NCBI RefSeq assembly: GCF_014635305.1
Contig: NZ_BMCS01000002.1
Location: 868,001-932,000 of the forward strand
Direction: 5' to 3'
DNA from: Williamsia phyllosphaerae
GTDB taxonomy: Bacteria; Actinomycetota; Actinomycetes; Mycobacteriales; Mycobacteriaceae
Length of the DNA: 64,000 nt
Under the pieces are notes generated by a model, which saw only the letters and a list, made by a program, of their open reading frames with translations, searched no databases and was not told the DNA's origin. Shown here piece after piece: positions 1 through 8,659 of the stretch. A program made the position numbers and the translations under genes. Within the stretch, counting starts at the first letter, position 1. Each line of letters opens with the position of its first letter.

Positions 1-557
1 GGGTGGACCTCGTCGACCAGGCCCCAGTCCATGGCGGTGGATGCGGATACGAACTCCCCTGTCCACAGCATGCGCAGTGCCCGCGACCGTCCGACGATGG
101 GCGGCAGGTAGTGACATCCGCCGTCGCCGGGGACCAGTCCGACGCGGATGTATCCCTCCGAGAAACGTGCTGTGTCGGCCGCGATGCGATAGTCGCCGGC
201 GAGCGCCATGTCGAGTCCGGCTCCCACCGCCACACCGTTGAGCCCGAACACCAGTGGCTTGGCGAGATTCTCGGCCGCCAGCGCCACCGGTTGGACGTAC
301 TCGGTCATCAACTGTCGACTGGCCAGCGGCGAGGTGGCCTTCGCCTGCAGGGCGCCGAGATCGGCACCCGCGCAGAACGCGTCCCCTGACGCCGTCACCG
401 CGATCACGCGCACCTCGAGATCGGTGTCGAAGCGCCGGTAGGCGTCGGCCCACTCGCGCAACATGTCCGGGGTGAAGGCATTCTTCTTCTCCGGCCGGTC
501 CAGTTCGATCCAGCCGACATGGTCACGGACGGTGATGTGGATTCCCTCGGTGCTCAC
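1..557 (-). CDS. Enoyl-CoA hydratase/isomerase (crotonase), 3' end missing
   Basis: This gene encodes a crotonase-fold enzyme that probably hydrates or isomerises an enoyl-CoA in beta-oxidation. About 185 codons are visible and the 3' end lies outside the window. The translation starts VSTEGIHITVRDHVGW, then shows the family pattern ELDRPEKKNAF, the oxyanion-hole segment FCAGADLGAL and the second one FGLNGVAVGAGLDMALAGDYR. The GTG start overlaps the stop of the upstream acyl-CoA dehydrogenase gene by GTGA, so it is translationally coupled and is the last visible gene of a four-gene fatty or side-chain acyl-CoA operon. The substrate cannot be read from sequence. Confidence 0.93.
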   Translation of the reverse strand, partial: MSTEGIHITVRDHVGWIELDRPEKKNAFTPDMLREWADAYRRFDTDLEVRVIAVTASGDAFCAGADLGALQAKATSPLASRQLMTEYVQPVALAAENLAKPLVFGLNGVAVGAGLDMALAGDYRIAADTARFSEGYIRVGLVPGDGGCHYLPPIVGRSRALRMLWTGEFVSASTAMDWGLVDEVH

Positions 558-1537
558 AGTGTCTCCTCGGTGGTTGCGGTGATCATGGTCCAGAGTCCCT
601 CTGCGCCTGCGGCGATCGCGGTCGATCCGAGCTGCGTGGTCCAGTCTGCGGAGTCGATGGCCTCCCGCCACGCCCACAGACGTGTCGTGAACCTGTGCAG
701 CTCACTGAGTTCGGTGAAACCGATCGCGCCGTGCAGCTGATGGGACAACCGCGCGATCTCGCCCGCCGAAGCGCTCGCCTGTACGACTGCGGCCGTCACG
801 GCGCTGCGTGCGGCCGCGCCGAGCGGTGACTCGTCGGCGGCCACGAGGTGCCGGCCCGCGAGGGACGATCCCGCGCGAACCAGGGCGACCTCCTCGAGTA
901 GCAGCGCCAGGTTCTGCTTCACCGCCTGGAAGTGGTCGAGTGTGCGCCCGAACTGTCTGCGTGTGGCGGTGTGTGTCACGGTCATCTCGGCACATCGCTC
1001 GGCCGCACCGGAGATGAGCAGCGCGTGGACCGCCGCCATCTGCAGTCGGACATCCTCGGCCGTCCCGCGCCGCACGGGCACGGGATCGGCGACCGACACA
1101 CCGTCGAAGACGAGCGTGGCCAGCGGGTTGCCCGCGAGGTCGGACTCGGCGTCGATGATCGTGACGTCCGAGGTCGCCTCGAACACCACCGGACCGCCGG
1201 GGGTGTCGGTGAGGACCAGAACCGTGCCGGCCGTCGACGCCCACGGCACCCGGGCGATCGATCCGGACACCACCAGGGCCGTGTCGGTGCCCGCGGCACC
1301 CGCGGGTCCCACTACGGATTCGCGGTCGACGTCGCGGTATCGAACCACGAGCGACCCTGCCTCGGCGACGGCGACCGCCACCGTGCCATCGGGCACCGGC
1401 CGGCCGGCCGCGCGCAGGAGCGGACCGGCGACGAGCAGGGTCGCGCCGATCGGAGTCTCGGCGGCCCAGTACCCGTCGTGACGCACGTCGTCGATGCCGC
1501 CGGCGAGTGCGCCGGAAGTGCTGATCGTGGTGTTCAT
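554..1537 (-). CDS. Acyl-CoA dehydrogenase, small divergent subunit
   Basis: A 327-residue acyl-CoA dehydrogenase relative. The C-terminal helical domain is recognisable (RRQFGRTLDHFQAVKQN and the following LLEEVALVRAGSSLA), while the N-terminal half is poorly conserved and shorter than the usual 380-400 residues. In mycobacteria and rhodococci such degenerate subunits pair with a full-length partner to form heterotetramers with half the usual FAD sites (ChsE-type steroid side-chain enzymes). Its start overlaps the stop of the larger paralogue by ATGA, which favours a complex of the two. I infer the heteromer; a steroid substrate is only one possibility. Confidence 0.88.
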   Translation of the reverse strand: MNTTISTSGALAGGIDDVRHDGYWAAETPIGATLLVAGPLLRAAGRPVPDGTVAVAVAEAGSLVVRYRDVDRESVVGPAGAAGTDTALVVSGSIARVPWASTAGTVLVLTDTPGGPVVFEATSDVTIIDAESDLAGNPLATLVFDGVSVADPVPVRRGTAEDVRLQMAAVHALLISGAAERCAEMTVTHTATRRQFGRTLDHFQAVKQNLALLLEEVALVRAGSSLAGRHLVAADESPLGAAARSAVTAAVVQASASAGEIARLSHQLHGAIGFTELSELHRFTTRLWAWREAIDSADWTTQLGSTAIAAGAEGLWTMITATTEETL

Positions 1538-2718
1538 CGTGCGGTGACCTCCTTGGTGATGACGCCGCGCAGGATCTCGTTGGTCCCGCCGCGCAGGGTG
1601 TATCCGGGTGTGTGGAGCAGGGCGAAGGCCAGCAGCTCGGCGTGGCCGCCGATCGTGGCCGACCGGTTGGGTGCGATCGGCGAGACGACTCGGACCTGCT
1701 CGATCAGATCTCCTTCGAACCGTGTCCCGAGGTCCTTGACGATCGCGGCCTGCACGTCGGGAGAGGCACCCGCCTGGAGCGCCGACGCGACCCCCAACGA
1801 CATCGCACGCAGGGAGATCAGGCGTGCGACGAGACGTCCCACCACCGATTGCTGATGCTGCGACGTCGACACCGACGCCAATAGACGAACCAGCGACGTC
1901 AACACCGGCAGCGTCGACAGGAAACGTTCGGGCCCGCTTCGCTCGAAGGCGAGTTCACCGGTGACCTGCCGCCATCCGTCCCCCTCGATACCGAGGACGC
2001 GGTTGTCGGGGACCAGGACGTCGGTGAGGTGGACCGCGTTGAATCGATGCTCGCCGGTCAGCAGGCGGATCGGCTCGACCCGCACCCCCGGGGCACGTAG
2101 GTCGACGATGAACTGGGTGAGTCCCTCGTGGCGGTCGTCGTGGTCCGACGACCGGGCGAGCACGATGGCGAAATCGTTGACATGCGCGCCGCCCGTCCAC
2201 ATCTTGGTTCCGTTCAGGCGCCAACCGCTGTCGGTTCGCTCGGCACGGGTCTGCACCGACGCGAGATCTGATCCGCTCTCGCGTTCGCTCATCCCGATCG
2301 AGAAGAAGCACCGCCCGGCCGCGATCGCGGGGAGGAAGGCGCGCTTCTGTTCCTCGGTGCCGTGCGACAGGATCGAGACGCCGGCCTGACGATCGGACAC
2401 CCAGTGCGCGGACACCGGAGCGCCGGCGGCCAGGAGTTCTTCGATGACGACGTACCGCGCGATCGGACCGGCTCCACTGCCGCCGAACTCGGTGGGCAGC
2501 GCCATGCCGACCCATCCTCTGGCCGCGAGACGTTCGCTGAATCCGCGGTCCCATCCCGAGAGCCACGAGTCCGGTCGTCCCATGACCGTTCCGTTCGCGC
2601 GTTCCTCGGCGATGAAGTCGCGAACCTCGCTGCGCAGTTCTTCTGCGCCGTCGGGCAGTTGCGGGTCCGGAAAGCGGACGAGTTGGCCTACGGCACAGTC
2701 TCGAGCATCGGCGGTCAT
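1534..2718 (-). CDS. Acyl-CoA dehydrogenase, large subunit
   Basis: A 394-residue flavin-dependent acyl-CoA dehydrogenase. It introduces the 2,3 double bond of an acyl-CoA and passes electrons to ETF. Visible family signatures are GWVGMALPTEFGGSG in the N-terminal domain, the FAD/substrate segment FFSIGMSERESGSDLAS with WRLNGTKMWTGGA, and the C-terminal GYTLRGGTNEILRGVI. I place the start at the ATG that overlaps the stop of the CoA-transferase gene (ATGA); a longer frame upstream is antisense read-through. It probably partners the small subunit encoded next. Confidence 0.93.
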   Translation of the reverse strand: MTADARDCAVGQLVRFPDPQLPDGAEELRSEVRDFIAEERANGTVMGRPDSWLSGWDRGFSERLAARGWVGMALPTEFGGSGAGPIARYVVIEELLAAGAPVSAHWVSDRQAGVSILSHGTEEQKRAFLPAIAAGRCFFSIGMSERESGSDLASVQTRAERTDSGWRLNGTKMWTGGAHVNDFAIVLARSSDHDDRHEGLTQFIVDLRAPGVRVEPIRLLTGEHRFNAVHLTDVLVPDNRVLGIEGDGWRQVTGELAFERSGPERFLSTLPVLTSLVRLLASVSTSQHQQSVVGRLVARLISLRAMSLGVASALQAGASPDVQAAIVKDLGTRFEGDLIEQVRVVSPIAPNRSATIGGHAELLAFALLHTPGYTLRGGTNEILRGVITKEVTAR

Positions 2719-3953
2719 CGGTGGGCTCCGTTCATGTCGGTGGCGGATTCGGACGGTGCGAGCATTGCTGCGCAACCGATCTCGGTGAGCACCTCGGCGG
2801 TGTGCTCTCCGATCGACGGACAGTGGCGCATGGTCGGATTGGGGTCGACCGAGTAGTGGACCGGGTTGGCGACGAGGCGGTAGGTCCCTTCCGTCGGATG
2901 TTCGGCATCGACCACGAGTCCGCCCGCGTGCGCGTAATCGGTCTCGGTGGCGGCTTTGAGATCGAGTACCGGGCCGGCCGGGATGCTGACCCGGTCGCAA
3001 AACTCCTGCCACTGGGCCGAGGTCCGCGACGGCGTCAGTTCGGCGACCAGGCGATACAGGTCGTCGGCGTTGTCGGCACGAGTGGACATCGAACGGAACC
3101 GGGGGTCGTCGATGAGTTCGGTGCGGTCGACGAACGTGAAGAAGTCGCGCCAGTTCCGGTCGTTGTAGGGCAGGATGCACATCCAGCCGTCGGCGGTCCG
3201 TTGCGCCTTGCGGGTGGTGCTCAGCGCACGTCGATATCCAAACGGCGCCTCCGGATCCAGGGTCGCGGCCGCGAGGTGCTCGACCAGGTTGAACGCAAGC
3301 ATGGTGTCGACCATCGGCACCTCGATGCTCTGTCCCTCACCGGTGCGGTCGCGGTAGACCAGCGCCGCGAGGACCGACTGCGCGATCTGCATCCCGCAGA
3401 TCTTGTCGGCCAGGACGGTGGGAACGAAGTACGGTTCGCCGGAGACCTGATGGTTGAGCGACACCAGGCCGGACGCCGCCTGGATGATGTCGTCGTAGGC
3501 GGCGCGGTCGCGCAGCGGGCTGTCGCTCCGGAAGCCTTGTCCGCGTGCGTAGATCAACCGGGGGTTGATCTCCCGGAGAACGTCGGCGGTCAGGCCGAGT
3601 CGTTCCATCGCGTCGGGACGGACGTTGGTGACGAACACATCGGCGGTGGCGGCCAGGGCCTCGATCGCCTCCCGGCCGTGCGGCGCCTTGGCGTCGATCA
3701 CCACGCTGCGCTTGTTGCGATTGAGATTCAGCGTTGCGCCGCCCATCCCGGGGTGCCGGTGCGCGCCCATGCCGCGAGTCATGTCACCGCCCGGGGGCTC
3801 GATCTTGATGACGTCCGCCCCCAGATCACCGAGTTGCTGGGTTGCGTACGGCGCCATGATCACGCTCGCGAACTCGATGACCCGTATACCTGCGAGCAGC
3901 CCGCCGGCACGCGAATCGGATTGAGATACCTGGTCTTTCGTCTCCGTTGTCAT
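2715..3953 (-). CDS. Class III (CaiB/BaiF family) CoA-transferase
   Basis: A roughly 412-residue family III CoA-transferase or alpha-methylacyl-CoA racemase relative. Evidence is the start GIRVIEFASVIMAPYATQQL followed by LGADVIKIEPPGGD, the RNKRSVVIDAK strand, and AYDDIIQAASGLVSL, which carries the aspartate that forms the acyl-anhydride in this family. I chose ATG at 3953, just after a purine-rich GAAAG, over an in-frame TTG 42 bases upstream. As first gene of the operon it would activate a carboxylic acid by CoA transfer, or epimerise a 2-methyl branch, before the coupled dehydrogenase and hydratase act. The two activities cannot be told apart here. Confidence 0.9.
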   Translation of the reverse strand: MTTETKDQVSQSDSRAGGLLAGIRVIEFASVIMAPYATQQLGDLGADVIKIEPPGGDMTRGMGAHRHPGMGGATLNLNRNKRSVVIDAKAPHGREAIEALAATADVFVTNVRPDAMERLGLTADVLREINPRLIYARGQGFRSDSPLRDRAAYDDIIQAASGLVSLNHQVSGEPYFVPTVLADKICGMQIAQSVLAALVYRDRTGEGQSIEVPMVDTMLAFNLVEHLAAATLDPEAPFGYRRALSTTRKAQRTADGWMCILPYNDRNWRDFFTFVDRTELIDDPRFRSMSTRADNADDLYRLVAELTPSRTSAQWQEFCDRVSIPAGPVLDLKAATETDYAHAGGLVVDAEHPTEGTYRLVANPVHYSVDPNPTMRHCPSIGEHTAEVLTEIGCAAMLAPSESATDMNGAHR

Positions 3954-4066
3954 GCTTTCATCACACGACAGAACTGGCTGCGCGTCCAATATCAATAATC
4001 CGGTTGCTGATATTGCTCACAATATGTGAAACCGCCAGCCCCCGCCTGCGAGAAACCGCCTCGCCG

Positions 4067-4095
4067 TTGACGATTTATACCCCCGGGGGTATGTT
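4067..4095 (+). promoter_or_regulatory. Promoter of the CsoR/CstR-type operon, probably leaderless
   Basis: A -35-like TTGACG (4067-4072) and a -10-like TATGTT (4090-4095) are separated by 17 bases. The expected start of transcription, about 7 bases beyond the -10 box, falls on the ATG at 4103, so the message is probably leaderless; there is no well-spaced Shine-Dalgarno sequence. The repressor palindrome fills the spacer. Confidence 0.55.
4077..4092. promoter_or_regulatory. CsoR/CstR-type operator, perfect 16-bp palindrome
   Basis: ATACCCCCGGGGGTAT is a perfect palindrome of the G/C-tract type bound by CsoR, CstR and RcnR/FrmR family repressors. It sits between the -35 and -10 boxes and overlaps the latter. 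A second copy with the same core lies before the regulator gene at 7530-7545. Confidence 0.75.
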
Positions 4096-4102
4096 CCAAT
4101 TC

Positions 4103-4714
4103 ATGAACACAACCGTTGATTGCTACGTGGACCCGGCCTGCCCGTTCGCATGGGCGACGTCGCGGTGGCTCACCGACGTCACCGAACAGCGCGACGACGT
4201 GACGTTGACACTCCGCCAGATGAGCCTGGCGACGCTCAATGCCGAGGCGATCGCCGGCGGTGAGATGGACCCGTCGATGGCGCATCACATGGACACGTCG
4301 CGGACAGGTGGGCGCCTGCTGGCCTCGGTCGACCCATCGCACTTCGCCGAGATGTATGCCGCGTTGGGTCGTCGCGTCCACCTCGAGCACCTGGACATCA
4401 CTGCCGATGCCGCACGGGATGCGCTCACCGAATGTGGTCTCGACCCCGGCCAGGCTGCTGCCACTGACGACCCGACGCTCGACGAGCGCGTCGAGGCTGC
4501 CCACGCCCACGCTGTGCGCATCTACGGCGAGTCCTCGGGGACGCCGATCGTCGCGATCGATGGCCGTGCGTTCTTCGGCCCGGTGATCACCGAGATCCCC
4601 ACCGACAGTGCCGCCGCTGACCTGTTCGACGCGGTCGTCGTCCTCGCCCACTCGTCGTCGTTCGCGCAGATGCAGCGACCTCGGTCGGGGCCTCCGACCC
4701 TGACGAAAGGCTGA
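4103..4714 (+). CDS. DsbA-like thioredoxin-fold reductase, Rv2466c family, single-Cys active site
   Basis: A 203-residue thioredoxin-fold protein of the family of Mycobacterium tuberculosis Rv2466c, a mycothiol-dependent (nitro)reductase. The family pattern is clear: VDPACPFAWATSRWLTDV near residues 9-26, RQMSLATLN, and later GTPIVAIDGRAFFGPVI. The usual CPWC is CPFA here, so only the first cysteine (residue 13) remains, which suggests a monothiol mechanism. An in-frame ATG at 4091 overlaps the operator and is less likely as the start. It is the first gene of an operon with a cysteine-rich small protein, an MMPL pump, DUF302 and a CsoR/CstR regulator, which suggests a role in thiol, persulfide, metal or electrophile stress. 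Confidence 0.85.
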   Translation: MNTTVDCYVDPACPFAWATSRWLTDVTEQRDDVTLTLRQMSLATLNAEAIAGGEMDPSMAHHMDTSRTGGRLLASVDPSHFAEMYAALGRRVHLEHLDITADAARDALTECGLDPGQAAATDDPTLDERVEAAHAHAVRIYGESSGTPIVAIDGRAFFGPVITEIPTDSAAADLFDAVVVLAHSSSFAQMQRPRSGPPTLTKG

Positions 4715-4719
4715 GCCGG

Positions 4720-4887
4720 ATGTGTCACGCAGCGACCTGCCGCATCTGCGGCAAGACCACCTGGGCCGGGTGCGGCCGCCACGTAACCGACGTCAAACGT
4801 CGAGTGCCGGAGACGAACTGGTGTCCCGGGCACGCCGACCATCCCGCCCGCTCGATCTTCTCTCGCCTGACAGGACGCAACCGATGA
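4720..4887 (+). CDS. 55-residue cysteine-rich zinc-ribbon-like protein
   Basis: A small gene too short for most ORF callers. The translation begins MCHAATCRICGKTTWAGCG and contains NWCPGH further on. The cysteine/histidine pairs (C7, C10, C18, H21, C35, H38) could form a zinc-binding ribbon. The ATG follows the reductase stop by 5 bases, and the stop overlaps the MMPL start by ATGA, so it is in the operon and translationally coupled on its 3' side. Similar very short proteins starting MCH and rich in CxxC are common in actinobacteria, but I know of no assigned function. A metal or sulfur sensing or delivery role is only inferred from context. Confidence 0.8.
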   Translation: MCHAATCRICGKTTWAGCGRHVTDVKRRVPETNWCPGHADHPARSIFSRLTGRNR

Positions 4888-7046
4888 CCAGTACCGACAC
4901 AGCCCGCGACGCGTCCGACTCGACGTCCGAACGGGACTCCCCTCCGGGCCTGCTGGGCCGCATCGGCGGATGGGGCACCGACCATCGCCGGATCCTGTTC
5001 GGGACGTGGCTCGCCGCGATCATCGTCCTCGGAGCGTTCGCGCCCTCGGTGTTCTCGTCGCTGGCCGGCGCGGGATGGCAGGCCAACGGGTCGGAATCAG
5101 TCCAGGTCCGCGACCTCGCCCAACAGCACTTCGGCGGCAACGCCTCCTCGGCGGTGCAGGTCGTCGTCCACTCCCACACGGCGACCGTCACCGACCCGTC
5201 GATGCGGGCGGTGTTCGACCAGATCGGCCGCGATCTGTCCGCCGACGCTCGATTCGGTGAGATCGTCGCACCGCAGCCGGGCATGACGATCAGCCGCGAC
5301 GGACACACCGGCATCCTCATCGCCGGCGCGAACGCATCAACCGACGAGATGGTCGCCGCAGTCGACGACCACAAATCGGAGTTGACGGCCCTGTCGCGCG
5401 ACGGCATCGAGGTCTATCCCACCGGGGCGTCAGCGTTGTGGGCCGACTTCAACAAGGCCAACCACGACGCGATGATCAAAGCCGAACTGTTCTCCTGGCC
5501 GGTCACCCTTGCGATCATGGTTCTCGCCTTCGGATCACTGGTCGCCGCCGGCTTACCGCTTCTGCTGACCGTTGCCGGTTTGGTGGCATCGGCAGGCGGC
5601 CTGGTCCTGCTGAACCAGATCACCCCGATCTCGGTGTGGGCCATGAACTTCGCCATGATGTTCGCCCTCGCACTCGGTATCGACTACGCCCTGTTCATCG
5701 TCTCCCGATTCCGAGATGCGTTGAGCAAGCGCGGCGACCGCCGCCGTGCGGTCATCGAGACGATGGACACCGCGGGAAAAGCTGTGTTCCTCTCCGGACT
5801 GACGGTTCTGGTGAGCCTGTCGGCAGTCCTGTTGGTCCCGGCTCCGGCGGTGCGCACCATGGCGGTCGGGATCATGCTGGCCGTCGTCTTCGTCCTGGCG
5901 GCGACTCTCACACTGTTGCCCACCGTCCTCGGCGCGCTCGGCCCCAAGGTCAACGCCGTCGCACTGCCCTACGCGAAACGGCAGGAGCATCGCTCACCGG
6001 TGTTCCACCGGTGGGGCACGCTGCTGCACAAGCACCCATGGCCGTTCGCCGTCGTGTCACTCGGCATCCTGGTGCTGCTCGCGCTACCGGTGTTCGGACT
6101 CAAGGTCGCGATGCCATCGATCTCGGTGGTGCCGCAGGACTCGGCTGTTCGGCAGGGCTACGCCCTCGTCCAGGAGCAGTTCGGTCTCGGCGCTCCCGGA
6201 GCGCTGCAGGTCGTCGTTCCTCAGGCCGACGCTGCCGCGACCGCATCCGCCGCTGCATCGAGTCCAGGCATCGCGATGGTGACCCCACCGCAGCTGGCCC
6301 GTGACGGATCCGACTACGCACTGCTACAGGCAATTCCGTCGGTCGACCCGTCTGATCCGCAGATGGGGTCGATCCTCGACACCCTGCGTGATCGGGTTCC
6401 CGCCGACGCACTGGTCGGCGGTGCGCCGGCGGAGAACCTCGACCTGCAGGCCGCACTGAACGACTACCTTCCGATCATCGTCGGCATCATCCTGGTCATG
6501 GGATTCCTGCTGCTGCTCGTCGCTTTGCAGGCGCCGCTCATCGCCCTGCTGGGCACGATCGTCAGCCTGCTCTCCACCGGGGCCGCGTTCGGAGTGGCGA
6601 AGCTGATCTTCCAAGACGGCCACGGCGCATCGCTGCTCGGCTTCACCCCGCAGGGATTCCTCGACGGGTGGGGGCCGGTGTTCTTCTTCGCCATGATCTT
6701 CGCGATCGCGATGGACTACACCGTGTTCCTACTGGCAACCGCGAAGGAGCACTACGAGAAGACCGGCGACCCCCACACCGCGCAGATCGACGGTATGGCC
6801 CATTCCGGACGGGTCATCTTCGCCGCTGCGGCGGTGATGGTCGCGGTGTTCTTCAGCTTCGCACTCGCCGATCCACTCCCCCCGAAGGAAATGGGGATCA
6901 TCCTGGGAGTCGCAGTCCTGCTCGACGCAGTGCTCATCCGACTGATCCTGCTGCCGGTGTTGCTGCGAATCACCGGACACGCCGGATGGTGGTCGCCCAC
7001 CTGGTTGCGGCGAGCGCTTCCGGCGATCACTTTCTCCCACAACTGA
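4884..7046 (+). CDS. MMPL-family (RND superfamily) membrane transporter
   Basis: A 720-residue MMPL-type integral membrane transporter with the expected two halves, each with a large extracytoplasmic loop and a cluster of helices. The paired acidic motif is present in both halves, as MFALALGIDYALFIVSRFRD and later FAIAMDYTVFLLATAKEHYE; these Asp-Tyr pairs are the proton relay of MmpL proteins. A longer frame from 4722 exists, but ATG 4884 overlaps the stop of the small cysteine-rich gene and starts a sensible cytoplasmic N-terminus. Here it lies in a CsoR/CstR-controlled operon rather than beside lipid synthesis genes, so export of a toxic thiol, metal complex or oxidised compound is more likely than lipid export. 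Confidence 0.92.
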   Translation: MTSTDTARDASDSTSERDSPPGLLGRIGGWGTDHRRILFGTWLAAIIVLGAFAPSVFSSLAGAGWQANGSESVQVRDLAQQHFGGNASSAVQVVVHSHTATVTDPSMRAVFDQIGRDLSADARFGEIVAPQPGMTISRDGHTGILIAGANASTDEMVAAVDDHKSELTALSRDGIEVYPTGASALWADFNKANHDAMIKAELFSWPVTLAIMVLAFGSLVAAGLPLLLTVAGLVASAGGLVLLNQITPISVWAMNFAMMFALALGIDYALFIVSRFRDALSKRGDRRRAVIETMDTAGKAVFLSGLTVLVSLSAVLLVPAPAVRTMAVGIMLAVVFVLAATLTLLPTVLGALGPKVNAVALPYAKRQEHRSPVFHRWGTLLHKHPWPFAVVSLGILVLLALPVFGLKVAMPSISVVPQDSAVRQGYALVQEQFGLGAPGALQVVVPQADAAATASAAASSPGIAMVTPPQLARDGSDYALLQAIPSVDPSDPQMGSILDTLRDRVPADALVGGAPAENLDLQAALNDYLPIIVGIILVMGFLLLLVALQAPLIALLGTIVSLLSTGAAFGVAKLIFQDGHGASLLGFTPQGFLDGWGPVFFFAMIFAIAMDYTVFLLATAKEHYEKTGDPHTAQIDGMAHSGRVIFAAAAVMVAVFFSFALADPLPPKEMGIILGVAVLLDAVLIRLILLPVLLRITGHAGWWSPTWLRRALPAITFSHN

Positions 7047-7087
7047 ATCACCGCACACCTCTCAGCACCACCAACAAAGGAGACCCG

Positions 7088-7841
<754 letters not shown>

Positions 7842-7889
7842 CGCGCCGCTCGGCCGGGCCGTGACGGTCGGCGGGGCAGCCGGATTCTC

Positions 7890-7906
7890 GCTCTTGTTTT
7901 GAGAGC
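7890..7906. promoter_or_regulatory. Probable operator of the HxlR-like regulator, copy 1
   Basis: GCTCTTGTTTTGAGAGC, an imperfect inverted repeat (GCTCT, 7 bases, AGAGC), lies 57 bases before the small membrane protein gene. It matches a site before the regulator gene (8620-8636) at 15 of 17 positions. Confidence 0.6.
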
Positions 7907-7962
7907 AGGGGTGAGGTTGACTCTGGGTTGAGTTCGCAGCCATCCCCACGTGAAGGACTTCC

Positions 7963-8232
7963 ATGAGCAACCAGCCCGCGTTCGTTCCCACCGCCGTCGG
8001 CGTGACCCTGGCCGCGACGGGTGTCGCGCACTTCGTGGCGCCGCAGGCGTTCCAGGCGATCACCGTGCAGGCGTTCCCGAAGGACACCGACGTGTGGATC
8101 AAGCGCAACGGCTTCACCGAGACGGTGGTCGGCGCGGCGATCGCGATCCCGGCGACTCGCAAGGCGGGATGGGTCGCACTCGGCGCCTACGTGGCCTTCC
8201 TCGGATCGCAGATCGTCCTCGCGAACAGGTGA
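7963..8232 (+). CDS. Small membrane protein, DoxX-like
   Basis: An 89-residue protein with about three hydrophobic segments: FVPTAVGVTLAATGVAHFVA, TVVGAAIAIPA and GWVALGAYVAFLGSQIVLA. It resembles short DoxX/DUF4267-like membrane proteins, whose function is unclear. It ends 1 base before the stop of the convergent HxlR-like gene, and the two genes carry nearly identical 17-bp sites upstream, so the regulator probably controls it. Confidence 0.7.
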   Translation: MSNQPAFVPTAVGVTLAATGVAHFVAPQAFQAITVQAFPKDTDVWIKRNGFTETVVGAAIAIPATRKAGWVALGAYVAFLGSQIVLANR

Positions 8233-8233
8233 T

Positions 8234-8587
8234 CTAGGAATTCGGAGGTACGTCGAATTTCGCGGCCCACTCGTTGACCCACCCGACCAGTGGTTCACCG
8301 GCCGCGAGAAGTTCGACACCGTCGACGGTGAGCGAATAACCCGCGTCCGTCCGCGTCACGAGATCCACGCCGCGAAGCTCGGCCAGGCGAGTGTTCAGCG
8401 TGCTCGCGGCCAGCCCACCGGCACGTTCCTGCAGCGCCCGGAACGACGCGGGTCCGTCGGCGAGAGCCCACAGCACCCCCAGCGCCGCCCGGCGTCCCAA
8501 CAGGTCGAGCAGAACCATGATCGGGCGCCCGGTGGCCGAACCGCGCACCGGCCGTCCCGGTCGCGGCGTTGCCTTCGCCCTGTCCAT
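8234..8587 (-). CDS. HxlR-like winged-helix transcriptional regulator
   Basis: A 117-residue regulator whose core reads LLDLLGRRAALGVLWALADG, FRALQERAGGLAASTLNTRL, then DLVTRTDAGYSLTVDGVELL. This is the winged-helix layout of the HxlR/DUF24 family (ligand helix, recognition helix ending in TR-L, wing). It has no cysteine, so the thiol-based sensing known for some members is not possible. Its own upstream region carries the 17-bp inverted repeat 33 bases from the start, which suggests autoregulation and control of the convergent membrane protein gene. Confidence 0.8.
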   Translation of the reverse strand: MDRAKATPRPGRPVRGSATGRPIMVLLDLLGRRAALGVLWALADGPASFRALQERAGGLAASTLNTRLAELRGVDLVTRTDAGYSLTVDGVELLAAGEPLVGWVNEWAAKFDVPPNS

Positions 8588-8619
8588 GTCGACGATGCTA
8601 TCGACGACGCCGCGGCCGC

Positions 8620-8636
8620 GCTCTTGTTTGCAGAGC
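8620..8636. promoter_or_regulatory. Probable operator of the HxlR-like regulator, copy 2
   Basis: GCTCTTGTTTGCAGAGC lies 33 bases upstream of the regulator's start codon and is the near-identical partner of 7890-7906. Confidence 0.6.
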
Positions 8637-8659
8637 GCCGCGCGTGCCGGTGCTACCGA

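Noticed and set aside
2721-3998. 425-codon plus-strand frame opposite the CoA-transferase
   Set aside because: Antisense shadow of a well-conserved gene; composition is Val/Gly/Asp/Arg only.
4722-4883. N-terminal extension of the MMPL protein from a GTG at 4722
   Set aside because: The region is in frame for the small cysteine-rich gene in another phase, and ATG 4884 is coupled to its stop.
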